Below are positions 9,921 to 19,854 of a DNA stretch of 36,256 nucleotides, one piece after another. Under the pieces are notes generated by a model that was given only the letters and a program-made list of their open reading frames with translations, searched no databases and was not told where the DNA came from. The translations under genes and the position numbers were made by a program. The stretch is from Treponema sp. (GTDB lineage: Bacteria > Spirochaetota > Spirochaetia > Treponematales > Treponemataceae), in assembly GCA_018385395.1 (NCBI GenBank), contig JAHBAD010000105.1:1-36256 (forward strand). The letters are read 5' to 3'. How positions within the stretch are numbered: the first letter of the stretch is position 1; each line of letters starts with the position of its first letter.

Positions 9921-11450
9921 ATGGCAACTCCTGAAGCAGTAATTGAAATCGGCTCTACAGGCGTTCGCCTTCTGGTGGCCGAAGTTACCCCCGAAAAAAA
10001 ACGAAACGTCCTGGACCGCTCAGAGCTTCCGCTTCCACTTGGCCGGGACGTTTTTACATCGTCATCTATTTCCAGAGAGACACAGAGTCAGTGTGTACAA
10101 ATCTTAAAGCGTTTCCGCGAACAGCTGGAAGGCTGGGGCATTACGCCTGAACAGACTTATGTGGTTGCAGCCAGTGCGTTCCGTGAAGCAAAAAACCGGG
10201 ACCCTGTTATGGACCGCATTCTGGTTCAGACAGGATTCCGTGTTCGCATTATGGACGGTATTGAAGAAAACCGTCTTATGTACCTGGCGGTTCGTGAAAT
10301 CTTGAAAGAAGAATCAGTTTATACAAGTTCAAAAAACTCAGTGATTCTTATGGTATCGGGCGGCTCTACAGAAGTAATGATGATGCACCGGGGGAAAATG
10401 GCCGGTGTTCACAGTCTTAAGCTTGGAACAGTCCGCATTGAACAGCAGCTTAGGAAATATGCTTCAAGTTATGAAAATATGCGTCGTTATATTCGGGAAG
10501 CTATTGTTAATACAAAAGGTTCTCTGGATAACGAATTAAATCTTTCGGAAGTTGAACAGTTTGTGGCTGTAGGAATTGATATGACTCTGGCCGCTGTTCA
10601 TGTTGGAACTCCTATAACAACTTTCCTTTGGGAAATTGATGCAGGTGTCTTCGACCGTTTTGTAAAAACAGTTCAGTCATATTCCATTGATGAATGTGTT
10701 GCCCGTTTTAAAATTTCATATAACGATGCACAGACTCTTCAGGCAAGCCTGACAATTTATAATATCTTCATCAAGCTGACAAAAGTTAAAAAGATTTTCG
10801 TTCCAGAAACAAATCTTCGTGACGGACTTATTATCAGCCAGACTTCGACAGAAAATGAAGAACTGAAACATGAGTTCAACAGTCAGATTACGGCTTCTGC
10901 CCGGAACCTTCTTAGAAAATATCATGGAGATGAAAAGCATGCTGAATGTGTGTGTCACAATGCGCTGAAACTTTATGATGAAATGAAAAATGAAATTGCA
11001 CTGGATGACCATGCCCGGCTTCTTCTGGAAGTTGCTTCAATCCTTCATGACATAGGAAGTTTCATTCATTTGAATCATCATAATATTCACAGTCAGTACA
11101 TTATTGAGCATTCTGAAATTTTTGGACTTTCTGAAAGTGACAGGACAATTGTTTCGCAGATTGCCAAGTATCACAGGGGAAAATCGCTTCCGCAGGATGA
11201 TGAAAGTTTTACACTGCTCCCTCGTGTTTTCCGAATGACAATTCTTAAACTCTGTGCAATTCTTCGTGTAGCCGATGCTTTGGACCGTGGTCACAGTCAG
11301 AAATTTGACGGCGTTGAAATGAGCCGTAGTAATGACATTTTAAATATTGTTACAGATTCAAAAAAGAATACTGTTCTTGAAAATCTGGCCCTGTCTGAAA
11401 AAGGGGAGCTTTTTGAAAGTATATTCGGATACAAGGTGGTTCTGTCATGA
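9921..11450 (+). CDS. ppx: Ppx/GppA-family phosphatase (exopolyphosphatase)
   Basis: 509-aa ORF; EIGSTGVRLLVAE, VSGGSTEVMM; C-terminal HD-like region (VASILHDIG...H). Confidence 0.85.
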   Translation: MATPEAVIEIGSTGVRLLVAEVTPEKKRNVLDRSELPLPLGRDVFTSSSISRETQSQCVQILKRFREQLEGWGITPEQTYVVAASAFREAKNRDPVMDRILVQTGFRVRIMDGIEENRLMYLAVREILKEESVYTSSKNSVILMVSGGSTEVMMMHRGKMAGVHSLKLGTVRIEQQLRKYASSYENMRRYIREAIVNTKGSLDNELNLSEVEQFVAVGIDMTLAAVHVGTPITTFLWEIDAGVFDRFVKTVQSYSIDECVARFKISYNDAQTLQASLTIYNIFIKLTKVKKIFVPETNLRDGLIISQTSTENEELKHEFNSQITASARNLLRKYHGDEKHAECVCHNALKLYDEMKNEIALDDHARLLLEVASILHDIGSFIHLNHHNIHSQYIIEHSEIFGLSESDRTIVSQIAKYHRGKSLPQDDESFTLLPRVFRMTILKLCAILRVADALDRGHSQKFDGVEMSRSNDILNIVTDSKKNTVLENLALSEKGELFESIFGYKVVLS

Positions 11451-13576
11451 CATTTTTTAACCGTGAACTTTCCTGGCTTGAATTTAATAACCGCGTTCTT
11501 TGTAAGGGCTTAAATAAAGATCTTCCGCTTCTGGAACGGCTTCAGTTTCTTTCGATTGTAACAAGCAACTTTGATGAGTTTTTTCAGGTTCGTGTTGCTT
11601 CTGTAAAACGCAGGAATTTTGCCGGAATTACAGAAGAAGATGTTTCGGGACTGACTCCAAAAAATCTTCTTCAGAAAATATCTGAAAGAGCCCATGAAAT
11701 AATCAGAACTCAGAATGACTGCCTTATGCTGGATGTTCTTCCGAAACTTGCGAAAAAAGGAATTGAGTATGTGAATCCTCTGGAATACACAGAGCGGCAG
11801 AAGGATTTTCTTTCAAGCGTTTTCAGAAATGAAGTTTATCCCCTTCTAACTCCTCTTAGAACTGATACAGAATATTTTCCGCCTGTTTTGAATTTGATTC
11901 AATATGCTGCATTTTTCCTGACACCAATGGCCGGAATTCATGTTGAAAATAATGCCCTTGAAGGGAAAGCCGATGCTCCAAAAATTGCACTGGTTCAGAT
12001 TCCGTCTGCAGTGTCACAGGTAATCTGGCTTCCTTCTGAAAACGGAAATAAAACTTTTGCGCTTTTATCAGATGTAATTGTTAATTTCGGACGCCAGCTT
12101 TTTCCAGGTTTTGAAGTTTCTGAAACTCTTGTTTTCAAAGTTGCCCGAGATGCTGATTTTGCAGTAAATGAAGAAGTCCGGAATAATTCTGATGAAAAAG
12201 AAACAGAAGATTTTATACACGAAATGGAAAAAGTTCTGCTTCAGCGAAAATCTTCTTTTGCGGTTCAGATGACCTGTAATTCTACAAGTGAAAAGCTTAT
12301 GGAATTCCTTATGGATAAACTTGGACTCAAAGAAAAGGATGTTTATAAAGTAAACGGCATAATCGATCCGGGAAGTCTGGATTTAAGAAGTGCCGATGAT
12401 CAGGGAGAACTTCAGTTTGAAAAATGGGAACATTTTTATCCGCACGATCTTCCATCAGATGAACCTTTCTGGGATACTCTGAAACTTAAAGATAAAATCC
12501 TTCATGTGCCTTATGAAAGTTACGAGCCTGTAATCAAAATGCTCAATGATGCGGCAGACGATCCTGAAGTTCTCGGAATTAAAATGACTTTGTATCGCAC
12601 AGGTCATGATTCCCCGATTATTTCTGCTTTGATTCGAGCCGCTCAGAACGGCAAACAGGTTGTTGTGCTTGTTGAATTAAAAGCCCGTTTTGATGAAGAA
12701 AGAAATATTGGTTTTGCATCGGTTCTTGAAAATGCCGGCGTTACAGTTATTTATGGCCTTGAAAATTTAAAGGTTCATGCAAAAATCATGATGATTATGC
12801 GCCGCGAAAAAGACTTCGTGCGCCGCTATGTTCATCTTGCAACAGGAAATTACAATCCAAAAACTGCAAAACTTTATTCTGATATTTCTCTTTTTACTGC
12901 TAACTCAGAAATTGCAAATGATGCAACGGCTTTCTTCAATCTTGTAACAGGTTATTCAACTCTTCAGAATATGAATTACCTTGCTATGGCGCCTGTCACT
13001 TTGAAGAGCCGTCTTCTTACAATGATTGACCGTGAAATTGAACGTTCTACGAAACAGGAGCCGGGTTTCATTATGGCAAAAATGAACAGCCTGACACATG
13101 AAGATGTTATTGCGGCTTTGTACAAGGCAAGTCAAGCTGGCGTAAAAATTCTTCTGAATATCCGCGGAATCTGTATGCTGGTTCCGGGTGTGGAAGGCAT
13201 GTCGGAAAACATTCGCGTTGTTTCTATTGTTGACCGCTATCTGGAACATTCCAGAATTTTCTATTTCCAGAATGGCGGCAGTGAAGAAATCTGGTGCTCC
13301 AGTGCAGACTGGATGAGCCGAAACCTGGACCGCCGCATTGAACTGATGTTCCCGATTCTTGAAAAAGCCTCTTTTACAGAAGTGAAAGGAATCCTTGAAA
13401 CTTATTTTAAAGATACAGAATCGGCAATGGAACTTCAGTCTGACGGAACCTGGACAAAGGTTGAAGGTAAAAAGGAAGGAATAAGTGCCCAGACTGTTCT
13501 TTATAAGAAATATAAAAAGCTTAATGAAGAACATAACCAGAAGATGGAAATAGAATTTAAGGTCCGCCGAAAATAA
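11447..13576 (+). CDS. ppk1: Polyphosphate kinase 1
   Basis: 709-aa [79 protein letters not shown]. Overlaps the ppx stop by 4 nt. Confidence 0.95.
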   Translation: MTFFNRELSWLEFNNRVLCKGLNKDLPLLERLQFLSIVTSNFDEFFQVRVASVKRRNFAGITEEDVSGLTPKNLLQKISERAHEIIRTQNDCLMLDVLPKLAKKGIEYVNPLEYTERQKDFLSSVFRNEVYPLLTPLRTDTEYFPPVLNLIQYAAFFLTPMAGIHVENNALEGKADAPKIALVQIPSAVSQVIWLPSENGNKTFALLSDVIVNFGRQLFPGFEVSETLVFKVARDADFAVNEEVRNNSDEKETEDFIHEMEKVLLQRKSSFAVQMTCNSTSEKLMEFLMDKLGLKEKDVYKVNGIIDPGSLDLRSADDQGELQFEKWEHFYPHDLPSDEPFWDTLKLKDKILHVPYESYEPVIKMLNDAADDPEVLGIKMTLYRTGHDSPIISALIRAAQNGKQVVVLVELKARFDEERNIGFASVLENAGVTVIYGLENLKVHAKIMMIMRREKDFVRRYVHLATGNYNPKTAKLYSDISLFTANSEIANDATAFFNLVTGYSTLQNMNYLAMAPVTLKSRLLTMIDREIERSTKQEPGFIMAKMNSLTHEDVIAALYKASQAGVKILLNIRGICMLVPGVEGMSENIRVVSIVDRYLEHSRIFYFQNGGSEEIWCSSADWMSRNLDRRIELMFPILEKASFTEVKGILETYFKDTESAMELQSDGTWTKVEGKKEGISAQTVLYKKYKKLNEEHNQKMEIEFKVRRK

Positions 13577-13625
13577 ACACACACAACATAAAAACATTCA
13601 CACAAAAAAGAGGGGAATAACACAG

Positions 13626-14804
13626 ATGATTCACGAAAATTTTTACGAAATGAGAAGAGCCCAGGATGAGTTCCTGACCCGAAAAAATCATATTAATAAG
13701 GATTTTTATAACGGTATTTATAACCGCTGGGAAAATCCTGTTTTGACACGGGATCACATTCCGGTGACCTGGCGCTACGACATAAACAAAGATACAAATC
13801 CGTTTTTTATGGAACGTCTTGGGGTAAACGCTGTAATGAATTCCGGTGCAATTTTTTTGAACGGAAAATTCTGCCTTGTTGCTCGCATAGAAGGAAATGA
13901 CAGAAAATCTTTTTTCGGTGTTGCAGAAAGTGACACCGGCGTAGACGGATTCAGATTCAGGGATTATCCGATTCAGCTTCCTGACACTTGTCCCGAAGAA
14001 ACAAACGTTTATGATATGCGCCTTACTCAGCATGAGGACGGCTGGATTTACGGAACCTTCTGTTCAGAAAGCAAAGATACTTCAAGTAAAGATTTAAGTG
14101 CAGCAGTTGCAGCCTGCGGTATTGTGCGTACAAAAGACCTGGAACATTGGGAACGTCTTCCGAACCTTGTGACAAAAAAATCGTCGCAGCAGAGAAACGT
14201 TGTGCTTCATCCTGAATTTGTAAACGGAAAATATGCATTCTATACAAGACCAATGGATGACTTTATTGATACAGGAAGCGGTGGCGGAATCGGGTTTGGA
14301 CTTTGTGATGACATTACAAATCCTGTAATCGAAGAAGAAAAGATTATCAGTCCTCGCGTTTATCATACAATTACAGAAGTGAAAAACGGTGCCGGTGCCG
14401 TTCCAATTAAAACTGATAAAGGCTGGATCCATATTGCTCATGGCGTTCGAAATACAGCTGCTGGACTCCGTTATGTTCTTTATGTTTATGCAACAAGTCT
14501 TGAAGACCCTGCAAAAGTAATTGCAGAGCCAGGCGGATTCTTCCTGGTTCCGCTTGGAAAAGAACGGGTAGGAGATGTTTCAAATGTTGTTTTCAGTAAC
14601 GGTGCTATTGTTAAAGGAAATGATGTTTTCATTTACTATGCTTCAAGCGATACCCGCATGCACGTTGCAACAACAACTCTTGAAAAACTGATTGATTATA
14701 CATTCAATACTCCTGAAGATATGCATCGTTCACCTGACTGTGTAAAACAGCGATGCGTTTTGATTATGAATAATCTTGATCTTCTGGAACGTGACAAGGA
14801 ATAG
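13626..14804 (+). CDS. GH130 family phosphorylase (beta-mannosyl-glucose phosphorylase-like)
   Basis: 392-aa [61 protein letters not shown]; matches the GH130 fold pattern by recognition. Confidence 0.85.
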   Translation: MIHENFYEMRRAQDEFLTRKNHINKDFYNGIYNRWENPVLTRDHIPVTWRYDINKDTNPFFMERLGVNAVMNSGAIFLNGKFCLVARIEGNDRKSFFGVAESDTGVDGFRFRDYPIQLPDTCPEETNVYDMRLTQHEDGWIYGTFCSESKDTSSKDLSAAVAACGIVRTKDLEHWERLPNLVTKKSSQQRNVVLHPEFVNGKYAFYTRPMDDFIDTGSGGGIGFGLCDDITNPVIEEEKIISPRVYHTITEVKNGAGAVPIKTDKGWIHIAHGVRNTAAGLRYVLYVYATSLEDPAKVIAEPGGFFLVPLGKERVGDVSNVVFSNGAIVKGNDVFIYYASSDTRMHVATTTLEKLIDYTFNTPEDMHRSPDCVKQRCVLIMNNLDLLERDKE

Positions 14805-14807
14805 AAA

Positions 14808-15518
14808 ATGTCTGAAATCTTTGTGCGCACTAAAGCTTTGATTGGCGAAGATGCCTTTAAAAAACTGCAGAACTCTCATGTCATTGTTTTTGGCGTTGGA
14901 GGAGTAGGCGGCTATGTAGTTGAAGCTCTTGTGCGATCAGGCATTGGTGAAATCACAATTGTAGATAATGATGTGGTTTCTGAATCAAATATCAATCGTC
15001 AGATTATCGCTCTACACTCAACGGTGGGCCGTAGCAAAGTTGAAGTTATGAAAGAGCGATGTCTGGACTTAAATCCTGATTTAAAAATCCAGACAATCCA
15101 GGCTTTTTTTCTTCCGGAAACTGCAGGTGATTTTGATTTCAAAAAATACAGTTACGTTGTGGATGCTGTGGATACAGTTACTGCAAAAATTGAAATCATT
15201 AGAAATGCAAAAGAAGCGGGTGTTCCGGTAATCAGTTCTATGGGAACCGGAAACAAACTTGATCCTTCAAAATTTCAGATAGTCGATATTTCAAAAACTA
15301 GTGTATGTCCTCTGGCGCGGGTTATGCGCCGGGAACTTAAAGCCCGTCACATTTCGAAAGTAAAAGTTTTATTCAGTACAGAAGAAAGTGCCGGCGTTGT
15401 TACCGACAGTTCCAACGGGCGTCATGCCCCTGCAAGCATTGCTTTTGTTCCAAGCGCTGGCGGTCTTATGATTGCCGGCGAAGTGGTTCGGGACTTGATC
15501 AGCTCTTATTCTTCATAA
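14808..15518 (+). CDS. tcdA: tRNA threonylcarbamoyladenosine dehydratase (ThiF/E1-like)
   Basis: 236-aa ORF; VIVFGVGGVGGYVVEALVRSGIGEITIVDNDVVSESNINRQ; STEESAG; FVPSAGGLMIAGEVVRDLI. Confidence 0.88.
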   Translation: MSEIFVRTKALIGEDAFKKLQNSHVIVFGVGGVGGYVVEALVRSGIGEITIVDNDVVSESNINRQIIALHSTVGRSKVEVMKERCLDLNPDLKIQTIQAFFLPETAGDFDFKKYSYVVDAVDTVTAKIEIIRNAKEAGVPVISSMGTGNKLDPSKFQIVDISKTSVCPLARVMRRELKARHISKVKVLFSTEESAGVVTDSSNGRHAPASIAFVPSAGGLMIAGEVVRDLISSYSS

Positions 15519-15549
15519 AAAAAGTATTCATCGGTCAATTGAGAAAAAA

Positions 15550-15596
15550 TTGACATAGGTGATGTATTATTGTACTATCTGAATAGTACAATAATA
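15550..15596 (+). promoter_or_regulatory. Sigma70-type promoter (TTGACA-N17-TACTAT) overlapped by a perfect 14-bp inverted repeat (probable GntR/YtrA operator)
   Basis: TTGACA at 15550-15555, TACTAT at 15573-15578; TATTATTGTACTAT(15565-15578)-ctga-ATAGTACAATAATA(15583-15596), directly upstream of the GntR-family gene. Confidence 0.8.
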
Positions 15597-15615
15597 CAAA
15601 AGGTACGGAGGTATT

Positions 15616-15990
15616 ATGGCTTGGGAATTAGATTCCGACAGACCGATTTTTTCTCAGATTGTGGAGCGTATTCAGCTTGATATTGTTTCCGGCGTTTATA
15701 AACCTGGTGACAAGCTTCCTTCTGTACGTGACCTTGCCGGCGTAGCATCGGTAAATCCGAACACAATGCAGAAAGCATTCACTGAGCTTGAACGCACAGG
15801 CCTTGTTTATTCACAGAGAACTTCAGGTCGTTTTATTACAGAAGACACAGCAATGATTTCTGAATTGAAAAACAGCCTTGCCAGAGAGAAAGTTATCGAA
15901 TTAATCCAGCATATGAAAAAACTTGGATTTTCAAAAAAAGAAATGGTTTTATTTTTTGAAAGCCTTATTGATGAGGAAGGAGGAGAGTAA
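15616..15990 (+). CDS. GntR-family (YtrA subfamily) transcriptional regulator
   Basis: 124-aa ORF; DRPIFSQIVERIQLDIVSGVYKPGDKLPSVRDLA...VNPNTMQKAFTELERTGLVYSQRTSGRF. Confidence 0.9.
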   Translation: MAWELDSDRPIFSQIVERIQLDIVSGVYKPGDKLPSVRDLAGVASVNPNTMQKAFTELERTGLVYSQRTSGRFITEDTAMISELKNSLAREKVIELIQHMKKLGFSKKEMVLFFESLIDEEGGE

Positions 15991-16688
15991 TGAGTTCACT
16001 TGTTGAAATCGAAAACCTTACAAAAAAATACGGTTCAAAAACTGCAGTAAAAGACATCAGCCTGAATCTTGAAGGCGGTCAGATTATCGGGCTGCTTGGG
16101 CCAAACGGAAGCGGCAAAACAACACTTATAAAAATGTTGAACGGGCTTCTTGTTCCGACAAAGGGAAAAATTCTTGTTGATGGAAAAGAAATCGGACCTG
16201 AAACAAAGGCGGTTATTTCTTATCTGCCAGACCAGACTTACCTGAATATGAATCAGAAAGTTTGTGAAGTAATAAATTTTTTCGAAGATTTTTATGAAGA
16301 TTTTGATTCGGAACGCGCTTATGAAATGCTTGAAAAACTGAATATAAATCCAAAGGATTCTTTGAAGACAATGTCTAAAGGAACAAAGGAAAAGGTTCAG
16401 CTGATTCTGGTAATGAGCCGTCGTGCAAAACTTTATATTCTTGATGAACCGATTGCAGGCGTTGACCCGGCAGCCCGTGATTATATTCTTGATGTAATCC
16501 TTTCAAATTATGATCCGGAAGCTTCCATTTTGATTTCTACACACCTGATTTCAGATATTGAGAAAATTCTTGACCAGGCAGTTTTCATCCGCAATGGAGA
16601 AATTGTTATGAATTCTTCTGTAGATGATATCCGCGTTAATGAAGGAAAATCTGTAGATGCACTTTTCAGGGAGGTATTTGCATGTTAG
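15990..16688 (+). CDS. ABC transporter ATP-binding protein
   Basis: 232-aa ORF; Walker A LLGPNGSGKTTL, Walker B LYILDEPIAGVDP, signature-like TMSKGTKEKVQLI. Confidence 0.95.
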   Translation: MSSLVEIENLTKKYGSKTAVKDISLNLEGGQIIGLLGPNGSGKTTLIKMLNGLLVPTKGKILVDGKEIGPETKAVISYLPDQTYLNMNQKVCEVINFFEDFYEDFDSERAYEMLEKLNINPKDSLKTMSKGTKEKVQLILVMSRRAKLYILDEPIAGVDPAARDYILDVILSNYDPEASILISTHLISDIEKILDQAVFIRNGEIVMNSSVDDIRVNEGKSVDALFREVFAC

Positions 16689-17500
16689 GAAAAATTATCA
16701 AACACGAATTCAAAGATACATATAAGGTTATGCTTGCGGTGTACGCAGCATATTTCCTTCTTACAATTATTGGAAGCAGTACTTCCTATGCCCTTGCAAA
16801 AGGATATTCAGAACCTAATGTTCTGACAATTTCAGTTATTGTATTTTATGTAATTTCCAGTATTGCAGTCTATGTGGCAACCTTTGTTTTTATCTGTATC
16901 AGATATTACAAAACGATGTACAGTGCTCAGGGGTACCTTACGCACACTCTGCCGGTTAAGGGTGTTACTATTTTTAACGGAAAACTGATTGTATCAACTG
17001 TCTGGATGATTATTTCAATTATGTTTTTGATTCTGTCGGTATTCTTCTTTGTGAATGCGGCAAGTGAAGGCGAGGCTTGGGAATCTATCACACGCTATAC
17101 ATGGACAGAGTTTAACCGCAGAATGTATGAAGAAACAGGAGTTATATTTACTCCGTTTTTTATATGGTTTCTGTTTGAAGCACTAATAGGAACAGTTGTA
17201 ATCAATCTGTGGATTTTCACAAGTTTTGCAATCGGACAGCTTTCAGATAAACATAAAGTTGCTTTGTCAATAGTGACAGGAATGGTTTTGTATTTTGCGT
17301 TCCAGATTTTCGAATTGTTCGAAACTATTTCAGCTGTAAGAGAATCTGCTGGTTCTTTGAATATTCAGAGCGGAACAGATGAATATGCAATGTTTATGAA
17401 TCAAATGATGACAAGTGTTCTGCTTCTTTCAATTGTGACATGTGCCGTAATGTATGCTGCATGTATCATCATCAATAAGAAGAAGTTGAATCTGGAATAG
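16682..17500 (+). CDS. ABC transporter permease-like membrane protein
   Basis: 272-aa multi-TM ORF overlapping the ATPase gene; operonic context. Confidence 0.8.
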   Translation: MLGKIIKHEFKDTYKVMLAVYAAYFLLTIIGSSTSYALAKGYSEPNVLTISVIVFYVISSIAVYVATFVFICIRYYKTMYSAQGYLTHTLPVKGVTIFNGKLIVSTVWMIISIMFLILSVFFFVNAASEGEAWESITRYTWTEFNRRMYEETGVIFTPFFIWFLFEALIGTVVINLWIFTSFAIGQLSDKHKVALSIVTGMVLYFAFQIFELFETISAVRESAGSLNIQSGTDEYAMFMNQMMTSVLLLSIVTCAVMYAACIIINKKKLNLE

Positions 17501-17533
17501 ATAGCAGCCTTTGGTTACTTTGCGAACCTGCTT

Positions 17534-17590
17534 CTAGTCTTTGCTGAATACTTTTGACCTGGCAGGAATAGATTTGGTCACCCAGGTATT
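17534..17590 (-). repeat. Second, diverged copy of the cysE-like gene 3' end (57 bp)
   Basis: 53/57 identical to 17678-17734; would encode NTWVTKSIPARSKVFSKD-stop, versus NTWVTKSIPSGSKVFSKD-stop in the ORF. Confidence 0.9.
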
Positions 17591-17592
17591 AG

Positions 17593-17674
17593 TCGCAACC
17601 TTCGGTTGCTCTACGAGTTTTTTCTGGTTCGCAAAAGGCTCACCATTTTGCTTTGCAAAAATCGAAAAAACTCG
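17593..17674. repeat. Hairpin-array element downstream of cysE
   Basis: gcaacc-ttc-ggttgc; nested cgagtttttt...aaaaaactcg enclosing attttgc-ttt-gcaaaat. The motif gtcgcaa...ttgct..acgagttttt recurs inside hsdR at 35663-35694. Confidence 0.75.
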
Positions 17675-17677
17675 CCT

Positions 17678-18547
17678 CTAGTCTTTGCTGAATACCTTTG
17701 ACCCAGAAGGAATAGATTTGGTCACCCAGGTATTTCCTCCAATGGTGGCGCCTTTCCCTATAACAGTGTCGCCGCCAAGAATTGTAGCATTGGCATAGAT
17801 TGTAACGTCATCCTCGATTGTAGGATGGCGTTTTTTGTCCTGAAGACTTTTCTTTACGCTTAAAGCTCCCAAAGTAACACCCTGATAAATCTTTACGTTG
17901 TTTCCGATTACACAAGTTTCACCGATAACGATACCGGTTCCATGGTCGATGAAAAAACTTTCGCCAATCTGAGCACCCGGGTGAATATCGATTCCTGTTT
18001 TACCGTGAACGTGTTCACTCATAATGCGCGGAATAATTGGTACTCCGTTTTTATAAAGGAAATATGCAATGCGGTGAACTAGGATTGCTTCAAGCCCCGG
18101 GTAAGAAAGAATGATTTCTTCATCGCTTTTTGCTGCAGGATCCCCTGCCATAAGAGCTTTGACATCAAGTGAAATCATTCTGCGGATTTCTGGGATTTCT
18201 TCAATAAGGGCAAGGGCAGTTTTTTCTGCAAGACGGAAGCAATGAGAGTTTGCAACATCATCCTGTGCCTTTGCCTGTTTGCTGCACATTGTGAAAAGCA
18301 GGGCTTTTTCAATTTCTTTTGTAAGAGTTGCAATGATGCTGTTTACTTTAAGCCCTGTCACATAACGAAGGTTTGACGGACAGATTTCTTCGGCAGTACG
18401 GAAGCCAGGGAAAACAAGGCTATGTAAATCAGAAAGAACCTGAACTACGTTCTGGCGGTTCGGAAAGTTTTCTGTTTCGCTTCTGTTAATTAGTCCGTAA
18501 GTGTCGTAGGAATCAAGGATTCCGTTAATCAGTCCGTCAATATTCAT
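17678..18547 (-). CDS. cysE: Serine O-acetyltransferase (CysE/EpsC-like, left-handed beta-helix)
   Basis: 289-aa ORF; hexapeptide repeats HVHGKTGIDIHPGAQIGESFFIDHGTGIVIGETCVIGNNVKIYQGVTLGALS. Confidence 0.92.
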   Translation of the reverse strand: MNIDGLINGILDSYDTYGLINRSETENFPNRQNVVQVLSDLHSLVFPGFRTAEEICPSNLRYVTGLKVNSIIATLTKEIEKALLFTMCSKQAKAQDDVANSHCFRLAEKTALALIEEIPEIRRMISLDVKALMAGDPAAKSDEEIILSYPGLEAILVHRIAYFLYKNGVPIIPRIMSEHVHGKTGIDIHPGAQIGESFFIDHGTGIVIGETCVIGNNVKIYQGVTLGALSVKKSLQDKKRHPTIEDDVTIYANATILGGDTVIGKGATIGGNTWVTKSIPSGSKVFSKD

Positions 18548-18590
18548 GTGTTTAGAATAGCATAAAAATGCGGCTTGTGCATCCAGCCGA

Positions 18591-19655
18591 TTAATTCAGA
18601 ACGAGATCGCCTTCCTTAATCCAATTCAGTTTTCTGAAGAGGAGGCCGAAGGTCCATGAAAGAAGAGCCGGGAGAACAAAGCAGATAAGAACAAGGCCTG
18701 TCCATTCCATGGCACCAGGAGCGATAGCAGAAGCTCCGTGAGTTACTGCAACGGCACTTGGTTCGTACCATCCTGTAATTACACCAATCTGTCCGACTAA
18801 ACCACAGGTTCCCATTCCTGAACTTACAGCAGCACCGTTCATTTCAAGCTTGAAAAGACAGGTTGCAAGTGGTCCTGTAATTACAGAAGCGAGAATTGGT
18901 GGAAGCCAGATTTTTGGATTTTTGATGATGTTAGGCATCTGGAGCATAGAAGTTCCAAGTCCCTGAGAAAGAAGACCACCCCAGCGGTTTTCGCGGAAAG
19001 ACAGAACAGCAAATCCTACCATCTGAGCACAGCATCCTGCAACGGCAGCACCGCCGGCAAGACCTGTAAGACCAAAGGCTGCACAGATTGCAGCGGAAGA
19101 AATTGGAAGCGTAAGTGCAACCCCGATGATTACAGCAACGAGGATTCCCATCCAGAACGGATGAAGTTTTGTTGCCCATACAACAAGTCGTCCTACGGAA
19201 CTTGCAGCCATACCGATGTATTTTGCTGTAAGAACTGTAAGAAGAGCACCAGCCAGAATTGTAACGGCAGGAGTCACAATAATATTAACTCTTGTTTTTT
19301 TGCTTACAAGGTTACCCATTTCGGCACTAATGATTGCAATAACGAGAACTGCCAGAGGTCCACCGGCCCCGCCTGTAACATTGGCAGCAGCTCCAACGGC
19401 AACAAGAGAAAGAAGAACCAGAAGAGGAAGCTGCATTGCAAAGCCTATTCCTACAGCCATTGCAGCGCCAACAACGTGACCTTCTGTTGCAAAGTTTCCG
19501 GCATCAACCAGGAACTGGAAAACAGGATTTACATTAAGACGCAGAAGCTGCTGTCCCAAAGTTTTGATGATTGTTCCGATAAGGAGGGATGCAAAAAGTC
19601 CCTGTGCCATACCGCTCATAGCGTCAATAAGATAACGCTTAACGTATTTGTTCAT
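18591..19655 (-). CDS. PTS_EIIC_2-like membrane permease / PTS sugar transporter IIC-like protein
   Basis: Start chosen at MNKYVKRYLIDAMSGMAQGLFASLLIGTIIKTLGQQ, preceded by aaaggag. Multi-TM, Gly/Ala-rich. The longer ORF track start (19706) lacks an RBS. Confidence 0.7.
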   Translation of the reverse strand: MNKYVKRYLIDAMSGMAQGLFASLLIGTIIKTLGQQLLRLNVNPVFQFLVDAGNFATEGHVVGAAMAVGIGFAMQLPLLVLLSLVAVGAAANVTGGAGGPLAVLVIAIISAEMGNLVSKKTRVNIIVTPAVTILAGALLTVLTAKYIGMAASSVGRLVVWATKLHPFWMGILVAVIIGVALTLPISSAAICAAFGLTGLAGGAAVAGCCAQMVGFAVLSFRENRWGGLLSQGLGTSMLQMPNIIKNPKIWLPPILASVITGPLATCLFKLEMNGAAVSSGMGTCGLVGQIGVITGWYEPSAVAVTHGASAIAPGAMEWTGLVLICFVLPALLSWTFGLLFRKLNWIKEGDLVLN

Positions 19656-19854
19656 ACGAACTCCTTTGTGAGAAAAAATAAAAATGTTTTGGAAGATGTG
19701 TATCACTGGAGCGCCGTGGCGTCTTCAGTAAGGCTGGTTCTGTGAACTCGGGCACGTTTACATCGTACAAAAAGAACTATATAGAAAAATTGAGTTTTTT
19801 TCAAATTTATAGTATGAATAGATTAAGTGCAGGTTCAAATTAAATAAAATATAT

